DNA of 64,000 nucleotides from contig NZ_JABMJK010000003.1 in the NCBI RefSeq assembly GCF_013376005.1, positions 434,001 through 498,000 of the forward strand, written 5' to 3'. A program made the position numbers and the translations under genes. The first letter of the stretch is position 1. Each line of letters starts with the position of its first letter. The notes under the pieces were generated by a model that saw nothing but the letters and a program-made list of their open reading frames with translations, was not told where the DNA came from and ran no database searches. Below, one piece after another: positions 1 through 8,699 of this stretch. The DNA is from Duganella sp. SG902. GTDB lineage: Bacteria; Pseudomonadota; Gammaproteobacteria; Burkholderiales; Burkholderiaceae_D.

Positions 1-1232
1 TCGGCGTGGCGGCCAGCATCGCCACCCTGACCATCCTGCACGTGATGTCGGGCGACCCGATCCCGCACAAGAGCGACCGCCTGTTCGTGCCGCTGGTGGA
101 CAACGGCCTGCCCGACAACTACAAGCCCGGCGACAAGCCGGACGACAATCAGCTGAGCTACCGCGACGCCACCAATATCCTTAACAGCAAGGCCGGCGAG
201 CGCCGCACCGTCATCTTCGGCATCGGGGTCGCCATCGAGCCGGAACGCAAGGATATCGGCGCGTTCAACGTGCGCGGCATCGCGCCGACCGCGGACTTCT
301 TCAATATGTTCGAAACGCCCTTCCTGCACGGGCAGGGCTGGACGCCGGCCGAGGACAAGAACGCCGCCGACGTCGTGGTCCTGAGCCGCGCGCTGTCGGA
401 AAAACTGTACGGCGACGCCGACCCGGTCGGCAAGCGCATGACGCTGGGCGGCCACCAGTACCAGATCGTCGGCGTGCTGAATACGTGGAACGTGGTGCCA
501 CGTTTCCACCGCATCATCGGCAGCAACGATGGCGCCTTCGGCGAGGAGGATGAACTGTTCGTTCCCTTCGCCAGCGCCATCCGCCACGAATTCCCGCGCA
601 ACGGCAGCACCAGCTGCTACGAAGACATCGCGCCCGGCTTCCAGGCCTTCCTCGATTCCGAGTGCACCTGGATCCAGGCGTGGATCGAAACCCGAGGCGC
701 CTCGGACCGCGCCGAGCTGCAAAGCTTCCTCGACTCCTACGCCACCGAGCAGCGCAAGCTGGGCCGCCTGAAACGCAACGCCCCCAACATGCTGTACGAC
801 GTGCGCGAATGGCTGGACTACATGAAGGTGGTCGGCAACGACAACAAGCTGTCGGCGTGGCTGGCGTTCGGCTTCCTCGTCTTGTGCCTGGTGAACACCA
901 TCGGCCTGCTGCTGGCCAAGTTTTCGGTGCGGGCGGCGGAAGTCGGCATCCGCCGCGCGCTGGGCGCCTCGCGCCGCGAGATCTTCGCGCAGTTCCTGAT
1001 CGAGACCACGGTGGTCGGTTTGGTCGGCGGCGTGCTTGGCCTGCTGCTGGCCTTCGGCGCGCTGGCGCTGATCGCCATGCAATCGAAGGCGCTGACGCTG
1101 GTGGCGCACATGGACTGGGTGATGCTGCTGACCACCTTCGCGCTGGCCGTGCTGTCCGCCGTCCTGGCCGGCCTGCTGCCAACCTGGCGCGCCTGCCAGG
1201 TAACGCCGGCCCTGCAACTCAAATCCCAATAA
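1..1232 (+). CDS. MacB/FtsX-type ABC transporter permease (5' end missing)
   Basis: Inner-membrane permease of a MacB-like ABC exporter, a family that moves peptides, antibiotics or lipoproteins out of the inner membrane. The frame is open to the first base of the window, so the start and part of the first membrane helix lie upstream. A GTG at 6 is only an internal codon. What remains is a large periplasmic MacB_PCD-like domain (about residues 20-270) and a C-terminal FtsX domain with three helices, including the conserved E-V-G-I-R-R-A-L-G-A motif after the first of them. It is followed after 12 bp by a second permease of the same kind, so the two probably form a heterodimer. The ATPase gene is presumably upstream, outside the window. 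Substrate unknown. Confidence 0.85.
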   Translation, partial: GVAASIATLTILHVMSGDPIPHKSDRLFVPLVDNGLPDNYKPGDKPDDNQLSYRDATNILNSKAGERRTVIFGIGVAIEPERKDIGAFNVRGIAPTADFFNMFETPFLHGQGWTPAEDKNAADVVVLSRALSEKLYGDADPVGKRMTLGGHQYQIVGVLNTWNVVPRFHRIIGSNDGAFGEEDELFVPFASAIRHEFPRNGSTSCYEDIAPGFQAFLDSECTWIQAWIETRGASDRAELQSFLDSYATEQRKLGRLKRNAPNMLYDVREWLDYMKVVGNDNKLSAWLAFGFLVLCLVNTIGLLLAKFSVRAAEVGIRRALGASRREIFAQFLIETTVVGLVGGVLGLLLAFGALALIAMQSKALTLVAHMDWVMLLTTFALAVLSAVLAGLLPTWRACQVTPALQLKSQ

Positions 1233-1244
1233 GCGAGCGCCATC

Positions 1245-2480
1245 ATGGAAATCCGTCCTATCCTTTCCGCGCTGCTGCGCAATAAGACCGGCCCGGTGCT
1301 GGTGGCGATCCAGGTCGCGCTCAGCCTCGGCATCCTCGCCAACGCGCTGCACATCGTGCAGGTGCGGCAGGCCGTGTCGGCCCGTCCGTCCGGGCTGGAA
1401 CGCGAGGAAGACATCTTCGTGCTGACCGTGCGCCACCTGAAGCAAGGCGGCCACGAAGAGCAGCTGGCCACGCAGCGCCGGGACACCGCCGCGCTGCGCG
1501 CCGTGCCGGGCGTGTTGTCGGTCGCCGAGACCAGCCAGATGCCGCTGTCGCGCTCCGGCAACTACACCGGCCTCGCGGTCGACCGCAAACAAACCCGCAC
1601 CACCGCGCAATCGACCAGCTACCACACCGCCGATTCGCTGGTGAAGACCTGGGGCCTGAAGCTGGTCGAAGGCCGCGACTTCTATCCGAACGAGGTGCCG
1701 GAGATCGACACCACCACCAGCGACGACTTCCCAAAAGTGGGCATCGTCAGCCGCTCGCTGGCCGAGAAGATGTGGCCGGGCCAGAGCAGCTACGTCGGCA
1801 AGACGGTGTACTTCGGCACCGGCGACAAGTCGCGCAGCGTGCAGGTGGTGGGCGTGGTGGATCGCCTGCAGACGCCGGGCGCGCAGATCGGCGACACCGG
1901 CGAGTATTCGATCATCACGCCGACCCGCCTGACCGGCATCGCCGTCACGCACTACACCATGCGCGCCGAGCCGGGGCAGCTGGACCGGGTGATGAAGGAG
2001 ACGGCGGAAACCATCCGCACCGCCTCGCCGACGCCGGTGGTCACGCGCGCGCGCAGCGTGAGCGAGATGCGCGCCGAACGCTATCGCGCCGACAACGCGC
2101 TGGCGTGGATGCTGGTGACGGTGAGCGTGCTGCTGTTGCTGATTACCGCCAGCGGCATCGTCGGCATGGCCAGCCTGTGGGTCACACAGCGCCGCAAGCA
2201 GATCGGCGTGCGCCGCGCGCTCGGTGCGCGCCGCATCGACATCCTGCGCTACTTCATCACCGAGAACTTCATGATCACCAGTGCCGGCGTGGCGGCCGGC
2301 CTGCTGATCGCGCTGGGCCTGAACCAGATGCTGGTCAGCCAGCTGGAGATGCCGCGCCTGCCGGCCGGCTACCTTCTGGGCGGCGCCGCCATCTTCTGGG
2401 CGCTGGGCTTGAGCGCGGTGTACGGTCCGGCGTGGCGCGCGGCCAGCATTTCGCCAGCCACCGCCACGCGCAGCGCCTGA
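1245..2480 (+). CDS. MacB/FtsX-type ABC transporter permease, second subunit
   Basis: Permease of 411 aa with an N-terminal helix (about residues 15-35), a periplasmic domain (about 40-280) and a C-terminal FtsX domain with three helices. The motif Q-I-G-V-R-R-A-L-G-A-R follows the first FtsX helix, as in the upstream subunit. The ATG at 1245 lies 12 bp after the previous stop and has only a weak purine-rich ribosome site. The gene is paralogous to the upstream permease, and both sit directly before a two-component system, which probably regulates this exporter. Family membership is clear from the architecture; the exported compound is unknown. Confidence 0.85.
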   Translation: MEIRPILSALLRNKTGPVLVAIQVALSLGILANALHIVQVRQAVSARPSGLEREEDIFVLTVRHLKQGGHEEQLATQRRDTAALRAVPGVLSVAETSQMPLSRSGNYTGLAVDRKQTRTTAQSTSYHTADSLVKTWGLKLVEGRDFYPNEVPEIDTTTSDDFPKVGIVSRSLAEKMWPGQSSYVGKTVYFGTGDKSRSVQVVGVVDRLQTPGAQIGDTGEYSIITPTRLTGIAVTHYTMRAEPGQLDRVMKETAETIRTASPTPVVTRARSVSEMRAERYRADNALAWMLVTVSVLLLLITASGIVGMASLWVTQRRKQIGVRRALGARRIDILRYFITENFMITSAGVAAGLLIALGLNQMLVSQLEMPRLPAGYLLGGAAIFWALGLSAVYGPAWRAASISPATATRSA

Positions 2481-2507
2481 GTGGAGCGACAATGTTATGC
2501 TTACGGC

Positions 2508-3854
2508 ATGCCTACCGTATTAATCATTGACGATAACGCCGCCGTCGCCGTGGCCCTCGAAGTGCTGTTCTCGCTGCACGATATCGCGGCGCTGCGCGCG
2601 GCCTCGCCCGAAGCCGGCCTGGCCATGCTGGAACAGCACAGCGTGGACCTGGTCATCCAGGACATGAACTTCACTGCCGACACCACCTCGGGCGAGGAAG
2701 GCACGGCGCTGTTCAACGCCATCCGCGACCGCTATCCGGACCTGCCGGTGATCCTGCTGACGGCGTGGACGCACCTGAACGCGGCGGTGGACCTGATCAA
2801 GGCCGGCGCCGCCGACTACCTGGCCAAGCCATGGGACGATCACAAGCTGATCGCCACCGTCAACAACTTGATCGAACTGGGGCAGGCCAAACGCGCCTTG
2901 CAGCAGCGCGTGCAGGGCGAGTTGCGCCAGCGCCGCGAACTGGAACGCGGCCACGATTTGCGCGGCATGGTATTCCAGGACCCGGCCACGGAGCGCGTGA
3001 TCCACCTGGCCTGCCAGGTGGCGCGCGCCGACGTGCCGGTGCTGATTTCCGGCCCCAACGGCACCGGCAAGGAACGGATCGCGGAAATCATCCAGGCCAA
3101 TTCCTCGGTGCGCAACGGGCCGTTCGTGGTACTCAACTGCGGCGCGATTCCGTCCGAGCTGATCGAGGCGGAGTTATTTGGCGCGGAGGCCGGCGCCTAC
3201 ACCGGCGCCTCCAAGGCGCGCGAGGGCAAGTTCGAGGCGGCCGATGGCGGCACGCTGTTCCTCGATGAAATCGGCAACCTGCCGCTGGCCGGGCAGATGA
3301 AATTATTGCGCGTGCTGGAGACCGGGCGCTTCGAGCGGCTGGGTTCCAATCGCGAGCGGCAGGTGAAGGTGCGCGTGGTCAGCGCCACCAACGCGGACCT
3401 GCAGGCCATGATCCGGGCCGGCACCTTCCGCGAGGATTTGTTCTACCGCCTGAACGTGATCGAACTGCGCCTGCCGCCGCTGGCGGCAAGGCCAATGGAC
3501 ATCCTGCCGCTGGCCATGCACTTCCTCGGGCCGGACAAGCAACTGCATCCGGATGCGCAGGCGGCGCTGCTGGCGCACCAGTGGCCCGGCAATGTGCGCG
3601 AGTTGAAGAACGTGATGATGCGCGCGGGCCTGCTGGCCAGCGGCGACGTCATCCGGGTGGCAGATCTCGGCCTGCCGGCGGCGGCGGGCGGCGGCAACGC
3701 CGGCGACGAAGCCAGCCGCGAGCCGGACCGCGACGCCATCAGCATGGCGCTGAGCCGCGCCGGCGGCGTGGTGGCGCAAGCGGCGGCGGAACTCGGCCTG
3801 TCGCGCCAGGCGCTCTACCGCCGCATGGAGCGGCTCGGCATCGTCCGTCCGTGA
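2508..3854 (+). CDS. Sigma54-dependent response regulator, NtrC family
   Basis: DNA-binding activator of RpoN promoters, 448 aa. An N-terminal receiver domain (about 1-120) has Asp8/Asp9 and the phospho-acceptor Asp52. A AAA+ sigma54-activation domain follows, with Walker A G-P-N-G-T-G-K-E near residue 182, a G-A-Y-T-G-A loop near 229 (Tyr in place of the usual Phe of GAFTGA) and Walker B L-F-L-D-E-I. A Fis-type helix-turn-helix lies at the C-terminus (S-R-Q-A-L-Y-R-R). I chose the ATG at 2508 because it begins the receiver fold; an upstream GTG at 2481 in frame would add residues outside the domain. The stop overlaps the kinase start by one base (TGATG), so the pair is translationally coupled. 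Likely targets are RpoN promoters of the adjacent exporter. Confidence 0.92.
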   Translation: MPTVLIIDDNAAVAVALEVLFSLHDIAALRAASPEAGLAMLEQHSVDLVIQDMNFTADTTSGEEGTALFNAIRDRYPDLPVILLTAWTHLNAAVDLIKAGAADYLAKPWDDHKLIATVNNLIELGQAKRALQQRVQGELRQRRELERGHDLRGMVFQDPATERVIHLACQVARADVPVLISGPNGTGKERIAEIIQANSSVRNGPFVVLNCGAIPSELIEAELFGAEAGAYTGASKAREGKFEAADGGTLFLDEIGNLPLAGQMKLLRVLETGRFERLGSNRERQVKVRVVSATNADLQAMIRAGTFREDLFYRLNVIELRLPPLAARPMDILPLAMHFLGPDKQLHPDAQAALLAHQWPGNVRELKNVMMRAGLLASGDVIRVADLGLPAAAGGGNAGDEASREPDRDAISMALSRAGGVVAQAAAELGLSRQALYRRMERLGIVRP

Positions 3855-5269
3855 TGGACGCGCAGGACGACGCCTCCGGCGATCGCGCCGCGCCACCGCC
3901 AGGCGGCACCCGCCGGCGCCAGAGCGCGCCGTTGGGCCCCGAGGCGCGGCGGCCGCGCGGATTGCGGCTCTCGCTGCTCACGCGCTGGACGGCGCTGGTC
4001 GGCACGCTGCTCACGGTCGGCATCCTGATCGCGCTCGCGGCCGATCACTTCTTCCCCCACAATCCGGGCCTGGTGCTGGCCATCTGCCTGCTGTGCGTGG
4101 TGCCGATCTCCATCATCACCATCCGCGCCGAGCTGGAACGCATGCTGTCGCTGTTCCGCGCCCTCACCGGCACCGTCACCAGCTACAAGGACGGCGACTT
4201 TTCCTTCAGCCTGCACTGGCCGCAAAACGATGAACTGAGCGACCTTGTCACCGCCCACAACGCCCTCGGCGACGTGCTGCGCCAGCAACGCCTCGACCTC
4301 GTGCAACGCGAACTGCTGCTCGACACCATGGTGCAAAACACCCCAGTCGCCATGCTGCTGGTGAGCGAGTCCGGCCCCATCGTCTACGCCAACGTGGCCG
4401 CGCGCCAGTTGCTCAACCAGGGCCGCAAGCTGGAAGGCCATAAACTCGACGAAGTGCTGAGCAGCGCCTCGCCGGCCCTGCTGGAAGCGCTGGCGCGCGG
4501 CGGCGACGGCCTGTTCACCACCAAGGACGGCGAGGAGGAAGACGTCTACCACCTGGCGCGCCGCAGCTTCAACCTGAACGGCCGCAAGCACGAACTGCTG
4601 CTGCTGCGCCAACTGACCATGGAACTGCGCCGGCAGGAAGTGCAAACGTGGAAGAAGGTCATTCGCGTCATCAGCCATGAACTCAACAACTCACTGGCGC
4701 CACTGACCTCGCTGGCGCACTCCGGCGCGGAGCTGGTGCGGCGCGGCCAGACCGAGCGCCTGCCGCAGATCCTCGCCACCATCGAGGAGCGCACGCGCCA
4801 TCTGGAAAGCTTCATCCTCGGCTACGCGCAATTCGCCAAGCTGCCGGCGCCGCGCCTCGAGGCCCAGCATTGGCAACCCTTCCTGACCCAGTTGGGCGAG
4901 CAGGTGGTGTTCCAGCAGATCGGCGAGGCGCCGGCCGAACCGTGCGCCTTCGATCCGGCCCAGCTGGAGCAAGCGCTATTGAACCTGCTGAAGAACGCCC
5001 ACGAATCCGGCTCGCCGCCCGAGCAAGTCAGCCTGGAAGTGCGCCGCCTGCACGAAGGTGTGCGCATCGACGTGCAGGATCGGGGCCCCGGCATGAGCGA
5101 CACCGTGCTGACCAACGCGCTGGTGCCGTTCTACTCCACCAAGCGCAGCGGCACCGGCCTCGGTCTGGCGCTGGCGCGCGAGATCGCCGAAGCCCACGGC
5201 GGCCGCATCACCCTCACCAACCGCGACGGCGGCGGCCTGACCGTGACCATGATCTTGCCGCTGGCCTGA
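3854..5269 (+). CDS. Sensor histidine kinase, NtrY-like
   Basis: Membrane sensor kinase of 471 aa, partner of the upstream response regulator. A basic Pro/Arg-rich N-terminus precedes two close membrane helices (about 45-62 and 70-88) with almost no periplasmic loop, so it probably senses a membrane or cytoplasmic signal. A HAMP-like linker and a PAS domain (about 155-250) follow. The dimerisation H-box S-H-E-L-N-N-S-L-A-P has the phospho-accepting His275. The ATPase domain shows the N box (N-L-L-K-N-A), G1 (D-R-G-P-G-M), F box (P-F-Y-S-T-K) and G2 (G-T-G-L-G-L). The start at 3854 is set by the TGATG overlap; a much longer open frame upstream in the same phase lies inside the regulator gene and is not coding. 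Confidence 0.92.
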   Translation: MDAQDDASGDRAAPPPGGTRRRQSAPLGPEARRPRGLRLSLLTRWTALVGTLLTVGILIALAADHFFPHNPGLVLAICLLCVVPISIITIRAELERMLSLFRALTGTVTSYKDGDFSFSLHWPQNDELSDLVTAHNALGDVLRQQRLDLVQRELLLDTMVQNTPVAMLLVSESGPIVYANVAARQLLNQGRKLEGHKLDEVLSSASPALLEALARGGDGLFTTKDGEEEDVYHLARRSFNLNGRKHELLLLRQLTMELRRQEVQTWKKVIRVISHELNNSLAPLTSLAHSGAELVRRGQTERLPQILATIEERTRHLESFILGYAQFAKLPAPRLEAQHWQPFLTQLGEQVVFQQIGEAPAEPCAFDPAQLEQALLNLLKNAHESGSPPEQVSLEVRRLHEGVRIDVQDRGPGMSDTVLTNALVPFYSTKRSGTGLGLALAREIAEAHGGRITLTNRDGGGLTVTMILPLA

Positions 5270-5281
5270 TAAACCAACGGG

Positions 5282-5434
5282 ATGTCCAAGTCCTCATCCC
5301 CCGCCGTCCGTGTCGACCAGCCCGGCCACCATCACCGAATTCCAGGGCGTGCGCAGCCTGCATCTCGCCACCTCGTGGGCGCAGGGCGCGATGCGCGTCG
5401 CCAAGCCGGACAACATCGAGCTCGAATACGTGCA
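5282..5434 (+). pseudogene. Displaced 5' fragment of the spermidine-synthase-like gene
   Basis: This stretch matches the first 173 bp of the intact gene at 8973-9758, from the shared M-S-K-S-S start to codon ~58. It lacks about 20 bp relative to that copy, including an 11-bp deletion near 5327 that breaks the frame. Similarity stops abruptly at 5434 in unrelated sequence. It starts only 12 bp after the kinase stop, so it marks the original position of the gene downstream of the two-component system. I read it as the original 5' end cut off by insertion of the following island, which then decayed. Confidence 0.8.
5398..5434 (+). repeat. 37-bp direct repeat, left copy (candidate attL)
   Basis: Thirty-seven bases identical to 9109-9145. 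This is the last part of the gene fragment before the sequence diverges, and the second copy lies inside the intact gene. It is the expected footprint of site-specific integration within a coding sequence. Confidence 0.7.
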
Positions 5435-5552
5435 AAGGGTGATTACTTGGTCAATTTGACACGCAGGCAGGAAGCGGCTCCCCCACCCAGCGAAGGACCA
5501 CCAACTCGCCATCAGCTGTTCTTATTTAGCGATAGACGGCAATCGCCTGCGT

Positions 5553-5574
5553 ATTCAATCGGTCAATGCAACAC
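5553..5574 (+). repeat. IS30-family left terminal inverted repeat
   Basis: Begins ATTCAATCGGTC and matches the reverse complement of 6752-6773 with a few mismatches in the middle. It contains the transposase stop codon. Confidence 0.7.
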
Positions 5575-6715
5575 ATCGTTCAAATCGTTGTGCTGGTGTT
5601 TCGTAGTCTAACGTCTTTCTTGACCTACTGTTCAGTCGATTCGCCACTGCGTCGAGCTGGCCTTGTGAATAGCCTGACAGATCCAGCCCCTTGGGGAAAT
5701 ACTGCCGAAGCAAGCCGTTAGTGTTTTCATTGGAACCGCGCTGCCAAGGGTTTTGTGGATCGCAGAAGTAGACTTGGATATCGGTCGCCAACTTAAATCG
5801 CTTGTGATCGGCGAGCTCTTTACCCCTGTCCCACGTCAGCGATTTGTAGAGTTCCTGCGGCAGTTTGATGGCGTGCTGAATCAGTGCATCCACGACAGTT
5901 TGCGTGTCTTTACCCGCCACCTTGACCAACATAACGTAGCGCGTCTGGCGCTCGACGAGCGTGGCGATTTGACTGTTGTGACTGCCGAACAGCAGATCGC
6001 CTTCCCAATGCCCTGGGACCGCGCGATCCGCTGCCGACGCGGGGCGCTCGCTAATCGAAATGGCATCCTTGATCCTGCCGTGGTTATCGGTCTTCTGCGT
6101 GTGATGACGGGAGCGGCGCATAACACGTGTCCGGCGCAGATGCTCAAGAAGCTCCTTCTTCAGCGCGCCACGGGCCTGGATGTAAAGGCTGCGATAAATC
6201 GTTTCGTGCGACACGTGATCCCCCTGCGAACTCGGGAACATATGCCTGAGCCATCCAGCAACCTGCTCAGGCGACCAATCGAGCTTGAGCTTGTCGGCGA
6301 CCAGTTCGGCCAGTCGCGGGCTCTCGACCAGCTTACAAGGTTTGGGGCGACGCGCCTGATCCCAAGCATGCTGATCGGCCTGTACGGCGCGATAGGCCGA
6401 ACGTCCGCCATTGCGGTTGATTTCCCTGCTGACCGTCGATGGCGCGCGTCGCAGGCGCCGCGCAAGTGCGCGCACGGATTCACCTGTGATGACCGAGCGC
6501 GATATCTCTTCGCGTTCAGTTAGTGTAAGTACCCTTGCAGACCGGCAGCGTTGTGCTGGACGTATGCCGCCTGTCTGCGCAAGAATAGGCTGGATCGACG
6601 AATGGTTTCGATCGAACAATCGCGCAATCGTCTGAAGGGAATCGCCTTGTTTCCAACGATCCCACATCAGTGCCTTCTGGCTTTCAGTGTAATAGATCCG
6701 AGGTCTCTGTTTCAT
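5555..6715 (-). CDS. IS30-family transposase
   Basis: DDE transposase of 386 aa from the ATG at 6715 (M-K-Q-R-P); a possible start three codons upstream gives 389 aa. The N-terminus holds a helix-turn-helix (L-Q-T-I-A-R-L-F-D-R-N) and a second DNA-binding segment with the IS30-type R-A-P-S-T-V-S-R-E-I. The C-terminal rve/integrase core shows G-H-W-E-G-D-L (first Asp), L-T-W-D-R-G-K-E-L (second Asp) and the end of the family motif with P-W-Q-R-G-S-N-E-N-T-N-G-L-L-R-Q-Y (Glu). All catalytic residues are present and the frame is intact. It catalyses cut-and-paste or circle-mediated transposition of its own element. Confidence 0.95.
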   Translation of the reverse strand: MKQRPRIYYTESQKALMWDRWKQGDSLQTIARLFDRNHSSIQPILAQTGGIRPAQRCRSARVLTLTEREEISRSVITGESVRALARRLRRAPSTVSREINRNGGRSAYRAVQADQHAWDQARRPKPCKLVESPRLAELVADKLKLDWSPEQVAGWLRHMFPSSQGDHVSHETIYRSLYIQARGALKKELLEHLRRTRVMRRSRHHTQKTDNHGRIKDAISISERPASAADRAVPGHWEGDLLFGSHNSQIATLVERQTRYVMLVKVAGKDTQTVVDALIQHAIKLPQELYKSLTWDRGKELADHKRFKLATDIQVYFCDPQNPWQRGSNENTNGLLRQYFPKGLDLSGYSQGQLDAVANRLNSRSRKTLDYETPAQRFERCVALTD

Positions 6716-6751
6716 GATCAACACTCCTCATGCTTATGCATTTAGGTTAGA

Positions 6752-6773
6752 GTGTTGCGACCACCGATTGAAT
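6752..6773 (-). repeat. IS30-family right terminal inverted repeat
   Basis: Ends ACCGATTGAAT, the inverted counterpart of 5553-5574. It lies about 37 bp upstream of the transposase start. Confidence 0.7.
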
Positions 6774-6813
6774 CCGCACCCCGAAGCCGCCGTTCGCGTG
6801 GGAGCATTGCACA

Positions 6814-7734
6814 TCAAATTTTAGCTACAGATTCATCAATCGCGGCAATCGAAGCTTTAACATATGGATTATCACTCGCACGCACTTCTGTAGCAAAAAC
6901 CGGCAATGACTCAAGCAGAGAGCGAGAAAGTGAGAAGCTCTTCGACATGCCTTTATCGTTTTCAAGAATAATAAAATCAGCAGCTCGAAGGACCATACAT
7001 ATTTGGTGAACGGAATCAATATAACCATTTAGATTCGACGTAACACTAGGGGCCTTTTGTTTAGAAGCTTCTAGCATTGCACTTGCGACGATGTTAGAAA
7101 TAAATATGAAGTAGCTAGGTCGTTTATTTTCATCAATACCCGAATAAGCATTTAATGCATAAGAAATAATATCTGCCTCATAGGTGCTGCGGCGCAAAAT
7201 AATTCGCAACATCTCATTATCTGTCCGCTGCCCTGCTGGAGCTGCTGGGACATTAACTATAGATGATTTTATCCCTAAGCCCATGGTTGCCTGCGCTTCT
7301 GACATCTTAGTAACTACGCCTTGGATACTACTAAGCTGCCCTTGTGAAGCAAGGATCCCTCTGTCTAATGCCTCGATTTTATCGGTAATAGTATCAACCC
7401 GAACCAGGTGGGTTTTAAATTCCGAACTGTATTCCGACAAATCCCCTGCAACGTCCTTCAAATTTTCTAATTCCCGAGCCAATATCCCAGACATGGCCTG
7501 TTGGGAATCCCCTTGAACGAAGCTATAAATGATAGCAACTACAGCTAAAATAATTGATGATATCGTCCCGGCAAAAGAAATATAATTCAAGACACTTTGC
7601 GAATCAGCGAACTCGATGGACACATGAAATATCCAGTATTCCACCATCAACAATATACAAATCAAAAACAGCCACTCTCTACGGCTAAACCTATTCTTCT
7701 TATTATTAGCAAAGCTTTCAGAAACAGAATCCAT
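6814..7734 (-). CDS. Two-TM coiled-coil protein of unknown function (island cargo)
   Basis: I do not recognise a family. The 306-aa protein (ATG at 7734; a TTG just upstream is also in frame) has a short basic N-terminus, two membrane helices (about 22-41 and 50-70) and a long cytoplasmic part. A predicted coiled-coil stretch lies around 75-150, rich in alternating hydrophobic, Lys/Glu and Ser/Gln residues, and a helical domain around 165-306 ends in S-I-A-A-I-D-E-S-V-A-K-I. It lies 78 bp downstream of the protease gene on the same strand, so the two are probably co-transcribed. Base composition is AT-rich, unlike the surrounding chromosome, which indicates recent transfer. A membrane-anchored sensor or effector partner of the protease is possible but unproven. 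Confidence 0.75.
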   Translation of the reverse strand: MDSVSESFANNKKNRFSRREWLFLICILLMVEYWIFHVSIEFADSQSVLNYISFAGTISSIILAVVAIIYSFVQGDSQQAMSGILARELENLKDVAGDLSEYSSEFKTHLVRVDTITDKIEALDRGILASQGQLSSIQGVVTKMSEAQATMGLGIKSSIVNVPAAPAGQRTDNEMLRIILRRSTYEADIISYALNAYSGIDENKRPSYFIFISNIVASAMLEASKQKAPSVTSNLNGYIDSVHQICMVLRAADFIILENDKGMSKSFSLSRSLLESLPVFATEVRASDNPYVKASIAAIDESVAKI

Positions 7735-7812
7735 CAAATCACTCTTTCATAAAAACTAACAATGACAATGGCGGCTTATGGCCGATTGGCGACAGCTTGC
7801 CGGTCAGATTGT

Positions 7813-8541
7813 TTATAGGTCACGCGACTCTTCACTCACTGATCGGTTCAGGATTTTAGGCACCCAATCGGCGAAAGCATCAGCACGAGTTGCATACGCG
7901 ACTTCGATACCACTAGCTTGTGAGGCACCAATGTAGATTCCGAGAATATCCCAAGTTGCTCCCCCAACCGACTTCTTCTTAATTACTGGACCGCCCGAGC
8001 ATCCGTCGCCGGCGATATCGCTAATCTCGTAGAACGCGACACCACGGTAAACTGACATAGGTAGACTGCGACTAATGCGCCTGCGGATGTACCCATGTGT
8101 ATAAACCAGATCAGGGTTATCCAGTCCGTCTTCCTCATACTTACTTGAAAGTTCAGCTATGGCAATCGGATAACCCCAGCAGTCATAGGTACAACTTTGA
8201 TTCTCTGAGGTATGCGAAATCACCAGCCATGACGGATGTGGAATTGAAGCTAGCCGTAAGATGCCAACATCCTCAGTCGGGTGTTTCTCTGATTCCAGAA
8301 TTCGAATAGGCACCCATACACCAGCAGCACTAACAGCGCCGACTGCAGCGCCGCCTCCATCGTCAGCAATCTGATCGATTACGTGAGCGGCCGTTATAGC
8401 AAATCCGCGTTTCCCGATACTAAAGGTGGTCCCCGTTATTGTTCGATATTCGAACTCGTTGTCTTTCCAAGCACCGAGGAATATCGGACAAACAACATCA
8501 CTGATTTTTGGACTATGAACGGTCATAAGATCTAATTTCAT
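7813..8541 (-). CDS. Trypsin-like serine protease (island cargo)
   Basis: A chymotrypsin/trypsin-fold peptidase of about 242 aa from the ATG at 8541. The triad is visible: His in A-I-T-A-A-H-V, Asp in T-E-D-V-G-I-L and the nucleophile Ser in G-D-G-C-S-G-G-P. No signal peptide is seen, so it probably acts in the cytoplasm. There is no PDZ domain, unlike DegP/HtrA. The start is uncertain: ATGs at 8541 and 8526 and a longer open frame to 8631 all lack a good ribosome site. It is AT-rich and paired with the downstream two-TM coiled-coil gene. Cytoplasmic trypsin-like proteases often occur in bacterial conflict and defence cassettes, which makes that role plausible here, but no known system was identified. 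Confidence 0.8.
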   Translation of the reverse strand: MKLDLMTVHSPKISDVVCPIFLGAWKDNEFEYRTITGTTFSIGKRGFAITAAHVIDQIADDGGGAAVGAVSAAGVWVPIRILESEKHPTEDVGILRLASIPHPSWLVISHTSENQSCTYDCWGYPIAIAELSSKYEEDGLDNPDLVYTHGYIRRRISRSLPMSVYRGVAFYEISDIAGDGCSGGPVIKKKSVGGATWDILGIYIGASQASGIEVAYATRADAFADWVPKILNRSVSEESRDL

Positions 8542-8699
8542 TAGTAAGCGGCGAGAAGCGACCGCTGAGGTGATAGTGGCTCTGGGACGTACTGTCCCAA
8601 TCTTGGAATCCGCATAACGCAATACCGGCAAGTTCGAACACCTGCTTCTGGCCGTTCTCGGCCTGTGTCCATGAGGATAGCATTTTGTTTATGTGGAAA

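Larger units (their letters stand above)
5553..6773. mobile_element. IS30-family insertion sequence
   Basis: An element of about 1.22 kb with a single transposase gene on the minus strand. Its ends are imperfect inverted repeats at 5553-5574 and 6752-6773 (outer parts ATTCAATCGGT and ACCGATTGAAT, inner parts CAACAC and GTGTTG). The transposase stop codon lies inside the left repeat. Length and structure agree with the IS30 family. I could not define a target duplication, because the sequence just outside the repeats (GCGT and CCGC) is ambiguous. The element looks intact and may be active. Confidence 0.8.
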
